DNA of 64,000 nt from an uncultured Lacinutrix sp. (GCF_947500605.1 NZ_CANMSJ010000001.1:434001-498000); one strand, 5' to 3'; shown: positions 17,429 to 27,215, counted from the stretch's first letter. Notes: generated by a model from the sequence alone, not told the origin. Numbers and translations are program-made.

Positions 17429-18484
17429 TTATAATAATTGTAATGTTTTATTACGCTGAATTTTACCAGAACTAGTCTCAATAAATTCTGATATAAAGTA
17501 AATATGTTTAGGCTTCGAAAATGAATCTATTTCTTGAAAAACAATATCGTCTATTTGTATTTCTGCACCTTCAATAAGTAAAATTACGCACTCTCCGAAA
17601 ACCTCGTCTTTCTCTGATGCTATAAAAAAACGTCTATCGATTTTACCGCTTAATTTATTTTCTACCTGTTCTGGAAATACTTTAACACCTCCAGAATTAA
17701 TTACATTGTCTGCTCTACCAATCCATTCAAATTCGGTGTTAGAATGAAGCTTAACAATGTCGTTAGTAATTATTGTGTTTTCTGATACGTTTGGAGCATT
17801 TACAACCAAGCAATCTCTTTCGTCTTTAGTTATTTTTACTTCTGGCAATATTTTAAATGTATCACTGTTTATCTCTTGATTATTTAATTGTTTAACAGCA
17901 ATGTGTGATACTGTTTCTGTCATACCATAAGTTTCAAACACAGCTGTATTAATACTTTGAAACCGCTCCTTTAATGCTTTAGATACTTTTGCTCCTCCAA
18001 CAATTACATTATCTATATTGTTTAATTTTGTTATACTTTTTTCTATTTGCAACGGTACCATTGCCGTAAAGTGATAATGCTTATCTAAATCTATATTTAA
18101 GTTCGATTTTGGTTCAATGCTATCTATTTCTAAACCCAATACAAGTGCACGAACCAACATCATTTTTCCTGCTATATAATGTGATGGCAAACATAAAAGC
18201 GCTTTGTTACTTGGTTGTAAATTAAAGTATGTTCCTGTAGCAATGGCACTATTTACCATCGCTTGTTTTTTCATTTTTATAATTTTTGGTACACCAGTAG
18301 AACCTGAAGTCTTTAACTCTATTATTTGAGAACTATCACACCATTCCTTTAAAAAAACACCTATATCTTTAATATAAGGCTCTTTGCTAGCTGATAATTT
18401 TTGTGCAAGTATTGCTAATGTCTTAAAACTATAATACTCTCCATTGTACTTAAAACACTCATTAACTATGTCGAAACTTGGCAT
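17429..18484 (-). CDS. menE: o-succinylbenzoate-CoA ligase (MenE), short AMP-binding enzyme
   Basis: The 351-residue AMP-forming ligase has the A3 P-loop KTSGSTGVPKIIKMKK, the YGMTETVSHIA motif, the hinge WIGRADNVINSGGVKVFPEQ and the C-terminal catalytic lysine region SSGKIQRNKT. It activates o-succinylbenzoate to its CoA thioester, the step before MenB. It is shorter than typical MenE proteins (about 450-490 aa), as is common in Bacteroidota. It lies three bases downstream of the CPBP gene and in the same transcript as menC, which makes the assignment secure. Confidence 0.9.
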   Translation of the reverse strand: MPSFDIVNECFKYNGEYYSFKTLAILAQKLSASKEPYIKDIGVFLKEWCDSSQIIELKTSGSTGVPKIIKMKKQAMVNSAIATGTYFNLQPSNKALLCLPSHYIAGKMMLVRALVLGLEIDSIEPKSNLNIDLDKHYHFTAMVPLQIEKSITKLNNIDNVIVGGAKVSKALKERFQSINTAVFETYGMTETVSHIAVKQLNNQEINSDTFKILPEVKITKDERDCLVVNAPNVSENTIITNDIVKLHSNTEFEWIGRADNVINSGGVKVFPEQVENKLSGKIDRRFFIASEKDEVFGECVILLIEGAEIQIDDIVFQEIDSFSKPKHIYFISEFIETSSGKIQRNKTLQLL

Positions 18485-18487
18485 GTG

Positions 18488-19444
18488 CTAATCTATTATT
18501 TTGTAGTTCTCTTTTGGTGGCTCTACAACTTTTCCTGTAAGTTTTTCTTTCCAATTAGTCCATTTATAAACACGACTAAAAATAAATAATAGTATTGGGA
18601 AAATAATAAAAACCGGAAGTATTAAATTAGCAAAACCAGCTTCTGGCTCGGCAGTATCTTTAAAAATAGAATGTGTTTGTAAAGCTGTCCAATTTGCAGT
18701 AACTAATAAAGCTGTAAAAAGATTGTTGGCTGCATGAAAACCTAAAGCCAACTCCATACCTTCATCCATTAATGTTATAATACCAAGAAATAAGCCTGTT
18801 CCTATATAATAAACCATAATCGAGTAACCCAACTTATCTACTTCTGGATTTGCAATATGTAACAAGCCAAAAATAAGAGATGTTATAATTAATGGTACCC
18901 ATTTATTTTTCGCAACAACACCTATGCCTTGCATTAAATAACCTCTAAACAAATACTCTTCGAAACTTGTTTGAAAAGGAATTAAAATAATAGCAATTAC
19001 TGCCAATATAAGAAATCTATTAAGTTCAAAATTATCTAAATAACTCTCTGGTGATAAAAAATAATCTAAAAGTGTCATTCCAGAAGATATTATTCCCCAA
19101 AAGAAAAAAGCAAACCAAATTCGTTTCCAATCAATCTTTTTTCTAGCTGTTGTTAAGCTTCTAATGCTTTGCTTGTGCAATAGTTTTACAATTATCAATA
19201 AAAATATTAAACCACCAGCAAATGGCAGTAAAACAAAAACAAGGTTAATATTAGAATCGAATAAAGACATTAAATAATTAACATCGTCAAGCCTTGTTAA
19301 ATCAACAGTCCCTTCCATCCTTTTCATAAAAATACCTACAAAATGTGGTATGGAAAAAACGCCTACGCCAATAAAAGCGACAATAAGTCCAATTACGTAT
19401 CTCCACCAATCGTGTAAATTTTTAAATGTTTGAGCTATATACAT
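18488..19444 (-). CDS. CPBP family intramembrane metalloprotease
   Basis: The 318-residue membrane protein has about eight TM helices and the CPBP (CAAX protease and bacteriocin-processing, ABI) motifs: EEYLFRG (E-E-x-x-x-R) in TSFEEYLFRGYLMQG, FGLLH (F-x-x-x-H) in SLIFGLLHIANP and a later AANN. These residues form the metalloprotease site. The substrate is unknown. Its position between menC and menE is likely an operon passenger or a linked membrane function; no catalytic link to menaquinone is known to me. Confidence 0.85.
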   Translation of the reverse strand: MYIAQTFKNLHDWWRYVIGLIVAFIGVGVFSIPHFVGIFMKRMEGTVDLTRLDDVNYLMSLFDSNINLVFVLLPFAGGLIFLLIIVKLLHKQSIRSLTTARKKIDWKRIWFAFFFWGIISSGMTLLDYFLSPESYLDNFELNRFLILAVIAIILIPFQTSFEEYLFRGYLMQGIGVVAKNKWVPLIITSLIFGLLHIANPEVDKLGYSIMVYYIGTGLFLGIITLMDEGMELALGFHAANNLFTALLVTANWTALQTHSIFKDTAEPEAGFANLILPVFIIFPILLFIFSRVYKWTNWKEKLTGKVVEPPKENYKIID

Positions 19445-19447
19445 ATT

Positions 19448-20485
19448 CTATAAATTAAAATTCCAATTTCTGTTATTGTTGTTGTACTGCAATGTACCAT
19501 TTTTCACTTCTAAATGCGATTGAATGTTATTAGTAAACAAGCCTCCCGTGCCTAAACCTTGTGGCATATTATTCTGTTTTAAATAAGTGTATTGTGCAAT
19601 AGCACTAAGTCCAACATTACTTTCTAATGCACTTGTAATCCACCAACCAATATTTTGTTTTTCAGCTAAAGTAATCCATTCGTCTGTACCATTAAAACCG
19701 CCAATAAAACTAGGTTTTAATATAATATATTGTGGTTTTATTGTCTGCAATAATTCTATTTTATTTTCAGTAGAAAACACACCTATTAACTCCTCGTCTA
19801 AAGCAATTGGTAAAGGTGTTTGCTCACACAATTTAGCCATTTCCTTAAATTGATTTGCCTTTATTGGTTGCTCTATAGAATGGATACTAAAATCGCTTAA
19901 TTGCTTCAGTTTTTCTAATGCATTATCAGGACTAAATGCGCCATTAGCATCTACACGTAGTTCTATATCGCTTTCGCTGAAATGCCTTCTAATACCTTTT
20001 AATAAGTTTAATTCTGTATTAAAATCTATTGCTCCTATTTTTAATTTAATGCATTTAAAACCAGCTTCAATTTTATCTTGAATTTGCTGTTTCATAAATG
20101 CTTCAGTTCCCATCCAAATTAATCCATTAATAGAAATTGAATCTTCATTTTTGGTGAATTTTGATGGAAATAATTCAAAATCATCAGTAGCTTCAAAAGA
20201 CATAAAAGCCATTTCTAAACCTATTTGGATACTAGGGAATTCAATGTTTTTTTCTAATAGAAAAACCAAACCTTTATCTATATTCTCACAAGTATATTTA
20301 AGTTGTGCTTCGTAATCTGGTCTATCATCTACAGATAAACCTCTAAGAATACCACATTCTCCAATACCTTGTTTTTCTTCCGAAGATAAAATTATAAACC
20401 ACGTTTCTTTAGTTTTTAAAACACCTCGCGATGTACCACTTGGTTGTTTAAAATTAAGGATGTGTTTTTTGTAAATTGCTTTCAT
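19448..20485 (-). CDS. menC: o-succinylbenzoate synthase (MenC)
   Basis: The 345-residue enolase-superfamily enzyme shows the KxK general base (KCIKLKIG), metal ligands D (LRVDANGAF), E (SIEQPI) and D/E (ALDEELIG), and the C-terminal Lys site (YIILKPSFIGG). It dehydrates SHCHC to o-succinylbenzoate. I start it at the ATG at 20485 (MKAIYKKHIL); the longer frame uses TTG at 20497 and adds four residues. It is divergent from the sterol-desaturase-family gene, 59 bases away. Confidence 0.9.
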   Translation of the reverse strand: MKAIYKKHILNFKQPSGTSRGVLKTKETWFIILSSEEKQGIGECGILRGLSVDDRPDYEAQLKYTCENIDKGLVFLLEKNIEFPSIQIGLEMAFMSFEATDDFELFPSKFTKNEDSISINGLIWMGTEAFMKQQIQDKIEAGFKCIKLKIGAIDFNTELNLLKGIRRHFSESDIELRVDANGAFSPDNALEKLKQLSDFSIHSIEQPIKANQFKEMAKLCEQTPLPIALDEELIGVFSTENKIELLQTIKPQYIILKPSFIGGFNGTDEWITLAEKQNIGWWITSALESNVGLSAIAQYTYLKQNNMPQGLGTGGLFTNNIQSHLEVKNGTLQYNNNNRNWNFNL

Positions 20486-20544
20486 AAGTCTTATCAAAAA
20501 TACTCAAAAATAATTGTAACTTGTGTGTAATTATCCCATAACTA

Positions 20545-21438
20545 ATGAGCACTTTTCCAAATATAATTTTATTTGCTATTCCTTTTTTTGTAATCTCTAT
20601 TGCTTTAGAAATTTATGTTATTATTAAACAGTTTAAAAAGTATGATTATAAAGATGCTATAACTTCAATTTCTATGGGAATTGGCAATGTTTTACTCACC
20701 TTTTTTAGTAAGGCCATCGTACTCTTTTGCTTTTTATACATTTATAATAACTTTAGACTGTTTACTATCCCAATAACTTGGTGGAGTTTTATATTATTAC
20801 TCTTTGCAGACGATTTTTGCTATTATTGGTTTCATAGAATATCTCACGAGTGTAGATTGTTTTGGGCTTCGCACGTGGTGCATCATTCTTCTCAAAAATA
20901 CAATTTAAGTACCGCTTTAAGGCAAACGTGGTCTGGTGGATTTTATACTTTTATTTTTTGGATAATACTACCACTTTTAGGGTTTCATCCTGGAATGATA
21001 CTTTTACAAATGTCTGTTAGTTTAATTTATCAATTTTGGATACACACAGAAACAATAAACAAACTACCTAAATGGTTTGAAGCTATATTTAACACACCTT
21101 CGCATCATCGTGTCCACCATGGGAGTAACCCTATTTATCTCGATAGAAACCATGCTGGAATTTTTATTATTTGGGATCGATTGTTTGGTACTTTTCAAGC
21201 CGAGCTAGATACCGAAAAAGTTAAATATGGATTAACAGCCAATATAAATACTCACAACCCAATTAAAATAGCATTTCACGAATGGGTAGCCATGTTAAAA
21301 GATGTGTCTATGGAAAAAGTATCTTTTATTAACCGATTAAAATATCTTGTAAAACCTCCAGGTTGGAGACATGATGGTAGTGGAGTTAATTCTAACGACC
21401 TTAAAAACGAATGGCTTGATAAGGAAGCATTAAAATAA
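20545..21438 (+). CDS. sterol desaturase / fatty acid hydroxylase superfamily membrane protein
   Basis: The 297-residue protein has TM segments at both ends and the eight-histidine di-iron motifs: HRISH (H-x3-H), HVVHH (H-x2-H-H), and HHRVHH plus NHAG downstream. It belongs to the fatty acid hydroxylase superfamily; the substrate is unknown. It is the only + strand gene inside the menaquinone block. It starts divergently from menC, and its last 9 bases overlap the end of menA tail to tail. This suggests an insertion between menA and menC. Confidence 0.9.
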   Translation: MSTFPNIILFAIPFFVISIALEIYVIIKQFKKYDYKDAITSISMGIGNVLLTFFSKAIVLFCFLYIYNNFRLFTIPITWWSFILLLFADDFCYYWFHRISHECRLFWASHVVHHSSQKYNLSTALRQTWSGGFYTFIFWIILPLLGFHPGMILLQMSVSLIYQFWIHTETINKLPKWFEAIFNTPSHHRVHHGSNPIYLDRNHAGIFIIWDRLFGTFQAELDTEKVKYGLTANINTHNPIKIAFHEWVAMLKDVSMEKVSFINRLKYLVKPPGWRHDGSGVNSNDLKNEWLDKEALK

Positions 21439-22332
21439 GTGACCAACACCTAAAAGCACTGCCAATAGTACTGTTGATAGTGCTAGTTTTTTTAATTCAG
21501 GATCAAAATCTTTTAAGTTTGTTATTGCATTAACACGTTTTAAGTGTAATATTAAAGGTATATACGCTATAAAAAATATTAAATTAAAAGGAGACACATA
21601 ATATAAAACTCCAAAAATAAACGATGCGGCCATTGCTCCAATAACTAAAAAATTATGGTATTTTTTCGCCTTTACTTTACCTAATTTTACTGCAGTTGTT
21701 ATTTTATTACTTTGAAGGTCACTTTCTATATCTCGCATATTGTTTAGGTTTAAAACACCTGCACTAAGTAAACCAAGAGCTATAGCTGGCAAAATAGTAA
21801 CGTGATCTAATTCTTTAGCAAAGAGCACGTAACAGCCTATAACACTTACTATTCCAAAAAATAAAAACACATAAACATCGCCTAAACCTCTATAACCATA
21901 AGCTTTGTTTCCCATTGTATATTTTATGGCAGATCTTACAGCAAATGCTGCAATACCAAAAAACAAAAGCGCTAGTAATAAATGTTTAGAACCAAAAGCT
22001 GAATAAATTAAACCAACAGTTAGCACTATACAAATTAGAATATTTAATCTTATAGCATGAAACATTTCATCAGGTGAAATATTGCCACTTTGTATGGCAC
22101 GTTCTGGTCCTATTCTATCGTCGTTATCCGTGCCTTTTTCGGCATCACCATAATCGTTTGCTAGATTAGATAGTACTTGGTAACTAATAGTTGCTGCAAT
22201 GGCTAATAAGAATATTTGCCAACTAAAAACACCATTATATTCCGCAAGGCAACCAGCAACTATAATTCCTGAAATTGAAAGCGGTAATGTTCTTAGTCTA
22301 ATTGCAGATAACCAAATAGAAATATTTTTCAT
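21430..22332 (-). CDS. menA: 1,4-dihydroxy-2-naphthoate polyprenyltransferase (MenA)
   Basis: The 300-residue UbiA-superfamily membrane enzyme has about eight TM helices and the two Asp-rich motifs: NLANDYGDAEKGTDNDDR (N-D-x-x-D region) and NNMRDIESDLQSNK (D-x-x-x-D). It prenylates DHNA to demethylmenaquinone. Its start is ten bases after the menB stop, in one transcript with menB. Its 3' end overlaps the convergent sterol-desaturase-family gene by 9 bases. Confidence 0.92.
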   Translation of the reverse strand: MKNISIWLSAIRLRTLPLSISGIIVAGCLAEYNGVFSWQIFLLAIAATISYQVLSNLANDYGDAEKGTDNDDRIGPERAIQSGNISPDEMFHAIRLNILICIVLTVGLIYSAFGSKHLLLALLFFGIAAFAVRSAIKYTMGNKAYGYRGLGDVYVFLFFGIVSVIGCYVLFAKELDHVTILPAIALGLLSAGVLNLNNMRDIESDLQSNKITTAVKLGKVKAKKYHNFLVIGAMAASFIFGVLYYVSPFNLIFFIAYIPLILHLKRVNAITNLKDFDPELKKLALSTVLLAVLLGVGHLF

Positions 22333-22341
22333 TAATTTATT

Positions 22342-23181
22342 TTATGGAATCCACTGCTTTGGGAAGTTAGGTTTTCTTTTCTCTAAAAAGGCATCTCTTC
22401 CTTCTTTAGCTTCATCCGTCATATAAGCCAAACGTGTTGCTTCTCCAGCAAATACTTGCTGTCCAACCATACCATCATCTGTTAAATTCATTGCAAATTT
22501 AAGCATCTTAATAGATGTAGGAGATTTTTCTAATATTTCTTGTGCCCATTGGTAAGCTGTAGATTCTAACTCGTCGTGAGGAATTACGGCATTTACCATA
22601 CCCATTTCAAAAGCCTCTTGAGCAGAATAATTACGTCCTAAAAAGAAAATTTCTCTAGCTTTTTTCTGACCAACCATTTTTGCAAGATATGCAGATCCAT
22701 AACCACCATCAAAACTAGTAACATCGGCATCTGTTTGTTTAAAAATAGCGTGTTCTTTACTCGCTAAAGTTAAATCGCAAACTACATGTAAGCTATGTCC
22801 TCCTCCTACTGCCCAACCTGGAACAACTGCAATTACAGCTTTAGGCATAAAGCGAATTAAACGCTGGACTTCTAATATATTTAATCTGTGGTAACCATCT
22901 TCTCCTACATAACCTTTATGTCCTCTGGCTTTTTGATCTCCACCCGAACAGAAAGAATACACACCATCTTTGGTCGATGGACCTTCTGCCGATAGTAATA
23001 CTACTCCAATGTTAATATCTTCTTGCGCATCGTAAAATGCATCGTAAAGTTCTTTTGTTGTTTTTGGTCGAAACGCATTTCTAACGTTTGGTCTATTAAA
23101 GGCTATTCTTGCAACACCACCACTTTTATTATAGGTAATATCTTCATAATCTTTAACCTTAACCCATTTTATCTCGCTCAT
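22342..23181 (-). CDS. menB: 1,4-dihydroxy-2-naphthoyl-CoA synthase (MenB)
   Basis: The 279-residue crotonase-family enzyme has the MenB signature SFCSGGDQKARG, the oxyanion-hole region VVPGWAVGGGHSLHVVCDLTLAS and the catalytic region TDADVTSFDGGYGSAYLA. It performs the Dieckmann-type ring closure of OSB-CoA to DHNA-CoA. The DQ in the SGGDQ block and SFDGGYGS are specific to MenB rather than to general enoyl-CoA hydratases. It heads a menB-menA unit. Confidence 0.95.
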   Translation of the reverse strand: MSEIKWVKVKDYEDITYNKSGGVARIAFNRPNVRNAFRPKTTKELYDAFYDAQEDINIGVVLLSAEGPSTKDGVYSFCSGGDQKARGHKGYVGEDGYHRLNILEVQRLIRFMPKAVIAVVPGWAVGGGHSLHVVCDLTLASKEHAIFKQTDADVTSFDGGYGSAYLAKMVGQKKAREIFFLGRNYSAQEAFEMGMVNAVIPHDELESTAYQWAQEILEKSPTSIKMLKFAMNLTDDGMVGQQVFAGEATRLAYMTDEAKEGRDAFLEKRKPNFPKQWIP

Positions 23182-23475
23182 ATTATTTCTTAATTTTTCA
23201 GATTTTAAAAATACATAATTTCGGTTATTGTAGTCCTGATTTTTTCAATTATTCTTTAATAAACTACTCGTTTTTATCTATTAATGCAATTAAAGCTATG
23301 TCTGTTAATGAGTTACAATTATATTGTTTTGTAAGTAAAAACTTATAGATAAATGTTTTTAATCGTTCAAAAACACCTTTTGTCGTAAAACGATTTATTA
23401 ATAATTGAAAAAATGCTAATAAGTGAGTTCGCAATACCTTTACAGTGTTATTAATCCAGACATAAACCCTTGTAA

Positions 23476-23901
23476 ATGAGAACAATTAACTCTCCGCTTT
23501 ATCAAAAAGTACTAGAAACACACCATTTAACCATTGGTAATTTTTACTTTTTAGAGAACTTCTTGATCGCCGAAATAAATGAAGGCATTCATCTAGACTC
23601 AACAAATACCAGAACACTTTTAAAAATTGTAAACTCCTTTTTTAAAAATCGTAATTTTGGACATATTATAAATAGAATAAATAAATATTCAGTTTCTCCA
23701 TTAGATTATGCTAGTTATTGTAAAAAACTAGATAATGTAGTTTCGTTTAGTTCTATTATTTATGACAATCATTTTGATAAAATGAATGTTAAAATAGAGA
23801 ACCATTTTTTACACAAACCATTTCATATTGCAAAGAACATTGAAGAATCTTTTTTGTGGTCTGAAAAAGCAATTAAAAAAACACTTGCCATTAGCGCATA
23901 A
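23476..23901 (+). CDS. conserved hypothetical protein of 141 residues
   Basis: A soluble protein, divergent from menB, with no signal peptide. It has an N-terminal strand-helix stretch (YQKVLETHHLTIGNFYFLENFLIAEINEGIHLDS), a central helix (LLKIVNSFFKNRNFGHIINRINKYSVSPLDYASYC) and a C-terminal FHIAKNIEESFLWSEKA helix. The length and alternating pattern resemble an uncharacterised, STAS/SpoIIAA-like family of flavobacteria, but I cannot assign a function. It is followed by a hairpin terminator. The 290-base region upstream (23186-23475) holds no other gene I can support. Confidence 0.65.
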   Translation: MRTINSPLYQKVLETHHLTIGNFYFLENFLIAEINEGIHLDSTNTRTLLKIVNSFFKNRNFGHIINRINKYSVSPLDYASYCKKLDNVVSFSSIIYDNHFDKMNVKIENHFLHKPFHIAKNIEESFLWSEKAIKKTLAISA

Positions 23902-24004
23902 AGATTATTACAAAATATAATCATCTATATATTAAAAACTTAAACACACTTTTTTAAACAATTAATTTAATAGCTAATATAATTCCCTTTATCTACCATT
24001 AACA

Positions 24005-24035
24005 AAAAAGCTACTATAAATATAGTAGCTTTTTA
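24005..24035. terminator. bidirectional intrinsic terminator
   Basis: AAAAAGCTACTATA and TATAGTAGCTTTTT form a near-perfect stem around AA, with A and T tracts at the ends. It lies between the 141-residue hypothetical (+) and the CvfB-like gene (-). Confidence 0.8.
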
Positions 24036-24063
24036 ATTTTATTATAAAAGTAAAATTGTAAAA

Positions 24064-24894
24064 TTAAACTAAACGAATACCATCTTTTTCGATAGTAATT
24101 TGTTTCTGCTTGTAAAGTGCTCCAATTGCTTTTTTAAAGTTTTTCTTACTCATTTCTAAAGTTTCTTTAATAGCTTCTGGCGAAGATTTATCGTACAATG
24201 GTAAATATCCAGAATTATCTTCAAGAATATCTAAAATCTTTTTAGCATTAGGCTCTATGTTTCTAAAACCTACTTGACCTAAAGCAATATCTAACTTATT
24301 ACCTGGTCTAATTTTTTTAACGATGCCTTTTAAGCGATCTCCAATACTTAATTCTTGAAAAATACTATCCTTGTAAATTAAGCCCATATGTTGCTTATTT
24401 ACAATAACATTCATTCCAAAATCACTTGGATGCGATACTATTAGCTCTACTTCCTCAAACTCGGCAACCGTTAGCTCTTCATTATCTAAAAATCTATTGG
24501 TTTTACTTGTTGCAACTAGTCTTTCGCTTTTTTCATCTAAATAGCAATGTACTAAGTACCAACCTCCTTTTTTCATTGGGAACGCTTGCTCTTTAAACGG
24601 GCAAAATAATTCTTTTACCATTCCCCAATCAAGGAAAGCACCATAATCGTTTACTGCATTACAGCGTAAAACGGCAAAATCACCTCTTGTAATATGTGGC
24701 TCGTCTGTAACTGCAACTAAACGCTCATCATTATCTAAATAGATAAAAACTTCTACATCATCACCTACCTTAAAAACATCTTCAACGTAACGGTTAGGTA
24801 ATAAAACCTCATTACCATCTGCATCTGACAAGAACATACCTGGCTCGGTTTCTCTTATTATTTCTAAAGTATTGTATTCTCCTATATTTATCAT
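24064..24894 (-). CDS. CvfB-family S1-like RNA-binding protein
   Basis: The 276-residue protein consists of S1/OB-like domains: NTLEIIRETEPGMFLSDADGNEVLLPNRYV at the N-terminus, DYGAFLDWGMVKELFCPFKEQ in the second, DFGMNVIVNKQHMGLIYKDS and GIVKKIRPGNKLDIALG in the third. A C-terminal winged-helix-like end (FKKAIGALYKQKQITIEKDGIRLV) completes the CvfB architecture. CvfB of Gram-positives binds RNA and affects virulence gene expression; the role in Bacteroidota is unknown. It sits between DUF2853 and the menB unit but has separate flanking terminators. Confidence 0.85.
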   Translation of the reverse strand: MINIGEYNTLEIIRETEPGMFLSDADGNEVLLPNRYVEDVFKVGDDVEVFIYLDNDERLVAVTDEPHITRGDFAVLRCNAVNDYGAFLDWGMVKELFCPFKEQAFPMKKGGWYLVHCYLDEKSERLVATSKTNRFLDNEELTVAEFEEVELIVSHPSDFGMNVIVNKQHMGLIYKDSIFQELSIGDRLKGIVKKIRPGNKLDIALGQVGFRNIEPNAKKILDILEDNSGYLPLYDKSSPEAIKETLEMSKKNFKKAIGALYKQKQITIEKDGIRLV

Positions 24895-24983
24895 GCTGCA
24901 AAAATACTAATATTAAAATTCAAAAATGATGTTTTTTTTTATTTTGAAAGCAATTTTAAACTCTTCAAAAAAAAACATAAAAA

Positions 24984-25013
24984 AAAGCATTGTAACCTAA
25001 ATTACAATGCTTT
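24984..25013 (-). terminator. intrinsic terminator of the DUF2853 gene
   Basis: AAAGCATTGTAA pairs with TTACAATGCTTT around CCTAAA. On the - strand the stem is followed by T6 (24981-24986), so it ends the DUF2853 transcript. Confidence 0.8.
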
Positions 25014-25036
25014 ATATATGTGTTTAAAATGGTATT

Positions 25037-25378
25037 CTATTTGTAAACAGATTCTTTCTTAAAGTGTCTTGCTAATAAATAATAAACAACTGCTCTGTAC
25101 TTGTTTCTATTAGACTTACCATATTTCTCCATTACTGAAGCAATAGCTTTTTCCAACTCTGCACTATCCTCTAAACCTAATTTTTTAATTAAAAAATTAT
25201 TTTTAACTGTAGCTAATTCTTTATCATCTGAACCAGAAACCGTTGCAGCATCTTTATTATAAATAGATGGTCCGCAACCTATTGTTACTTTAGTTAAAAA
25301 ATCCATATCTGGAGTTTCACCTATTTTGTCTTTTAAATCAGCAGCATACTTTGCGATTAGATCATCTCTTTTACTCAT
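25037..25378 (-). CDS. DUF2853 family protein
   Basis: The 113-residue protein matches DUF2853: KRDDLIAKYAADLKDKIGE, then CGPSIYNKDAATVSGSDDKELATVKNNFLIKKLGL and a C-terminal KYGKSNRNKYRAVVYYLLARHF. It is an all-helical small soluble protein found in diverse bacteria, of unknown function. A -7-like TATATTTA (25409-25416, - strand) precedes it, so it is a single-gene unit inserted between the menD and CvfB-like genes. Confidence 0.85.
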   Translation of the reverse strand: MSKRDDLIAKYAADLKDKIGETPDMDFLTKVTIGCGPSIYNKDAATVSGSDDKELATVKNNFLIKKLGLEDSAELEKAIASVMEKYGKSNRNKYRAVVYYLLARHFKKESVYK

Positions 25379-25496
25379 AATTATAGTTTTAAGTGGTTTA
25401 ATTCTCCTTAAATATACAATTTTTTTGAACCAATAAAATGACTGATTTAATAAATTATAGCTATAATATCGATAAACGGAAAAAACTACCGACTAA

Positions 25497-27215
25497 TTAC
25501 TTAATATATGTAAAATACTTTAATAGCGTCTCATCGTTCAATTCGCTTGGAGTAAATATTTCAAGTAACTTAGGCTTAGCTTCTTCAATATAAAAATTTT
25601 CTAAAACTGAATCTAATTCAAGTGCATTAGAAGCCGTTTTATATTCAAAATCATACATACTACATAGCTGTTTTGCCGTTAGATTATGTTTAGTTTCAAA
25701 GTAAGTATCATAATTTAAGGTGTTTTTATGTCCAGGTAAAATCCTGAAAATCCCTCCTCCTGCATTATTAACAACAATTACTCTAAAATTATTGGGTATA
25801 TAATTATTCCAAAACGCATTGCTATCGTACAAGAAACTTAAATCTCCTGTAATAAATGTGGTTTGTAATTTAGAAGCTGTTGCTGCACCTATAGCTGTAC
25901 TTGTACTACCATCTATACCGCTAGTTCCTCTATTACAAAAAACTTCTATAGATGTTTTTAAATCGAAAAGTTGTGTGTATCTTATTGTAGAGCTATTTCC
26001 GACTTGTAATTGCGAATGACTAGGTATTGCATTTAATAAAATTTCAAAAGCCTTAAAATCGCTAAAAGGAATGGTTTTTAAATACGCTTCGTGTTTTTCT
26101 CTTCTGCTTTTAAAAGCAGTAAGCCAAAAACTATTGTATTCACTTTGCATAGTACTTGTTTGTGGTAAAAATTGAGAAAAGAATGCATTAACAGGCATTT
26201 TAAATACTTTATTTAAAGCAAAGAAAGTATCATTTGCATCTTGCTCTCCAATATGCCAATGCTGTTTTAATTTACAATCTCTTAAGAACTTTTTAATTTT
26301 TTTAGAAACAACAAGTCCTCCAAAAGTTAAAAGTATTTCTGGTTTTAGCAGCTCTAGTTCCTCTGTATTTAAAGCAGCGATTAATTTATCTATTCCAGGA
26401 ATAAAACGTTCGTTATGGATATTAGAAGTTGTTTCGGTAAGTACTAAAACACTTTCATCTTGAGCTAAAATATCTAAATATTGCTGTTCTACACTATTTG
26501 GCTGGTTTACACCTACTAACACCAATTTACGCTTGGCAGTATTCCAAAGCTTTAAAAAGACACTTAAATCTTCTTTTTCAATGTTTTTTTCCGCAAGCGG
26601 AATCACCTCTGGATTTACAACTAACTCCTCTACAATATCATATAAAGGTTCATTAAACGGAATATTAATATGTACAGGTCCTTTTTCTAAAACCGATACG
26701 TTAATTGCCTTATTTATTTCTTCTTCATTAAAATATTGTACACTCTTTTGTAAATCTAAATACTTCGCTTTTTCACTTGCTTCAAGTTTGTTTTCTTCAT
26801 CTAAATCCTGTTTTAAATTAGCAGAATACAAAATGTGATTTTTATAAACATTCTCTTGGTTTATAGTTTGTCCATCACCAATACCAACTAAATGTTTTGG
26901 TCTGTCTGCACTTAAAACCACTAATGGAATATTACTATAATAAGCCTCTGCAACAGCAGGATAATAATTTAAAAGCGCACTACCAGAAGTACAAACAACA
27001 GCCACCGGCTCTTGAATTTGTTGTGCAATTCCCATAGCAAAAAATGCAGCACAACGCTCGTCTACAATACTATAACATTTAAAAAAGGGATCGTGTGTAA
27101 AACCTATTGTTAAAGGTGCATTTCTACTACCTGGAGATAATACAATATGTTGTATATTCTTAGCTTTACAAAGCTGAACAACGGTTTGAGCGAGTGGTAT
27201 TTTTGGGTGCTTCAT
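25497..27215 (-). CDS. menD: SEPHCHC synthase (MenD), ThDP-dependent
   Basis: The 572-residue thiamine-diphosphate enzyme starts PLAQTVVQLCKAKNIQHIVLSPGSRNAPLTIGF, the MenD N-terminus, with the catalytic Glu region (SIVDERCAAFFAMGIAQ). The C-terminal ThDP/Mg domain shows NRGTSGIDGSTSTAIGAA, then GDLSFLYDSNAFWNN and VVNNAGGGIFRIL. It adds 2-oxoglutarate to isochorismate. It follows menF by 39 bases on the same strand. Confidence 0.95.
   Translation of the reverse strand: MKHPKIPLAQTVVQLCKAKNIQHIVLSPGSRNAPLTIGFTHDPFFKCYSIVDERCAAFFAMGIAQQIQEPVAVVCTSGSALLNYYPAVAEAYYSNIPLVVLSADRPKHLVGIGDGQTINQENVYKNHILYSANLKQDLDEENKLEASEKAKYLDLQKSVQYFNEEEINKAINVSVLEKGPVHINIPFNEPLYDIVEELVVNPEVIPLAEKNIEKEDLSVFLKLWNTAKRKLVLVGVNQPNSVEQQYLDILAQDESVLVLTETTSNIHNERFIPGIDKLIAALNTEELELLKPEILLTFGGLVVSKKIKKFLRDCKLKQHWHIGEQDANDTFFALNKVFKMPVNAFFSQFLPQTSTMQSEYNSFWLTAFKSRREKHEAYLKTIPFSDFKAFEILLNAIPSHSQLQVGNSSTIRYTQLFDLKTSIEVFCNRGTSGIDGSTSTAIGAATASKLQTTFITGDLSFLYDSNAFWNNYIPNNFRVIVVNNAGGGIFRILPGHKNTLNYDTYFETKHNLTAKQLCSMYDFEYKTASNALELDSVLENFYIEEAKPKLLEIFTPSELNDETLLKYFTYIK

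Noticed and set aside
23264-23485. 73-codon - strand ORF overlapping the start of the 141-residue gene
   Set aside because: No recognisable family, an unlikely composition (many K, F, T, L with no domain) and 10-base overlap with a better-supported divergent gene.
26580-26605. TTTCCGCAAGCGGAA palindrome
   Set aside because: It lies inside menD coding sequence and is likely chance.
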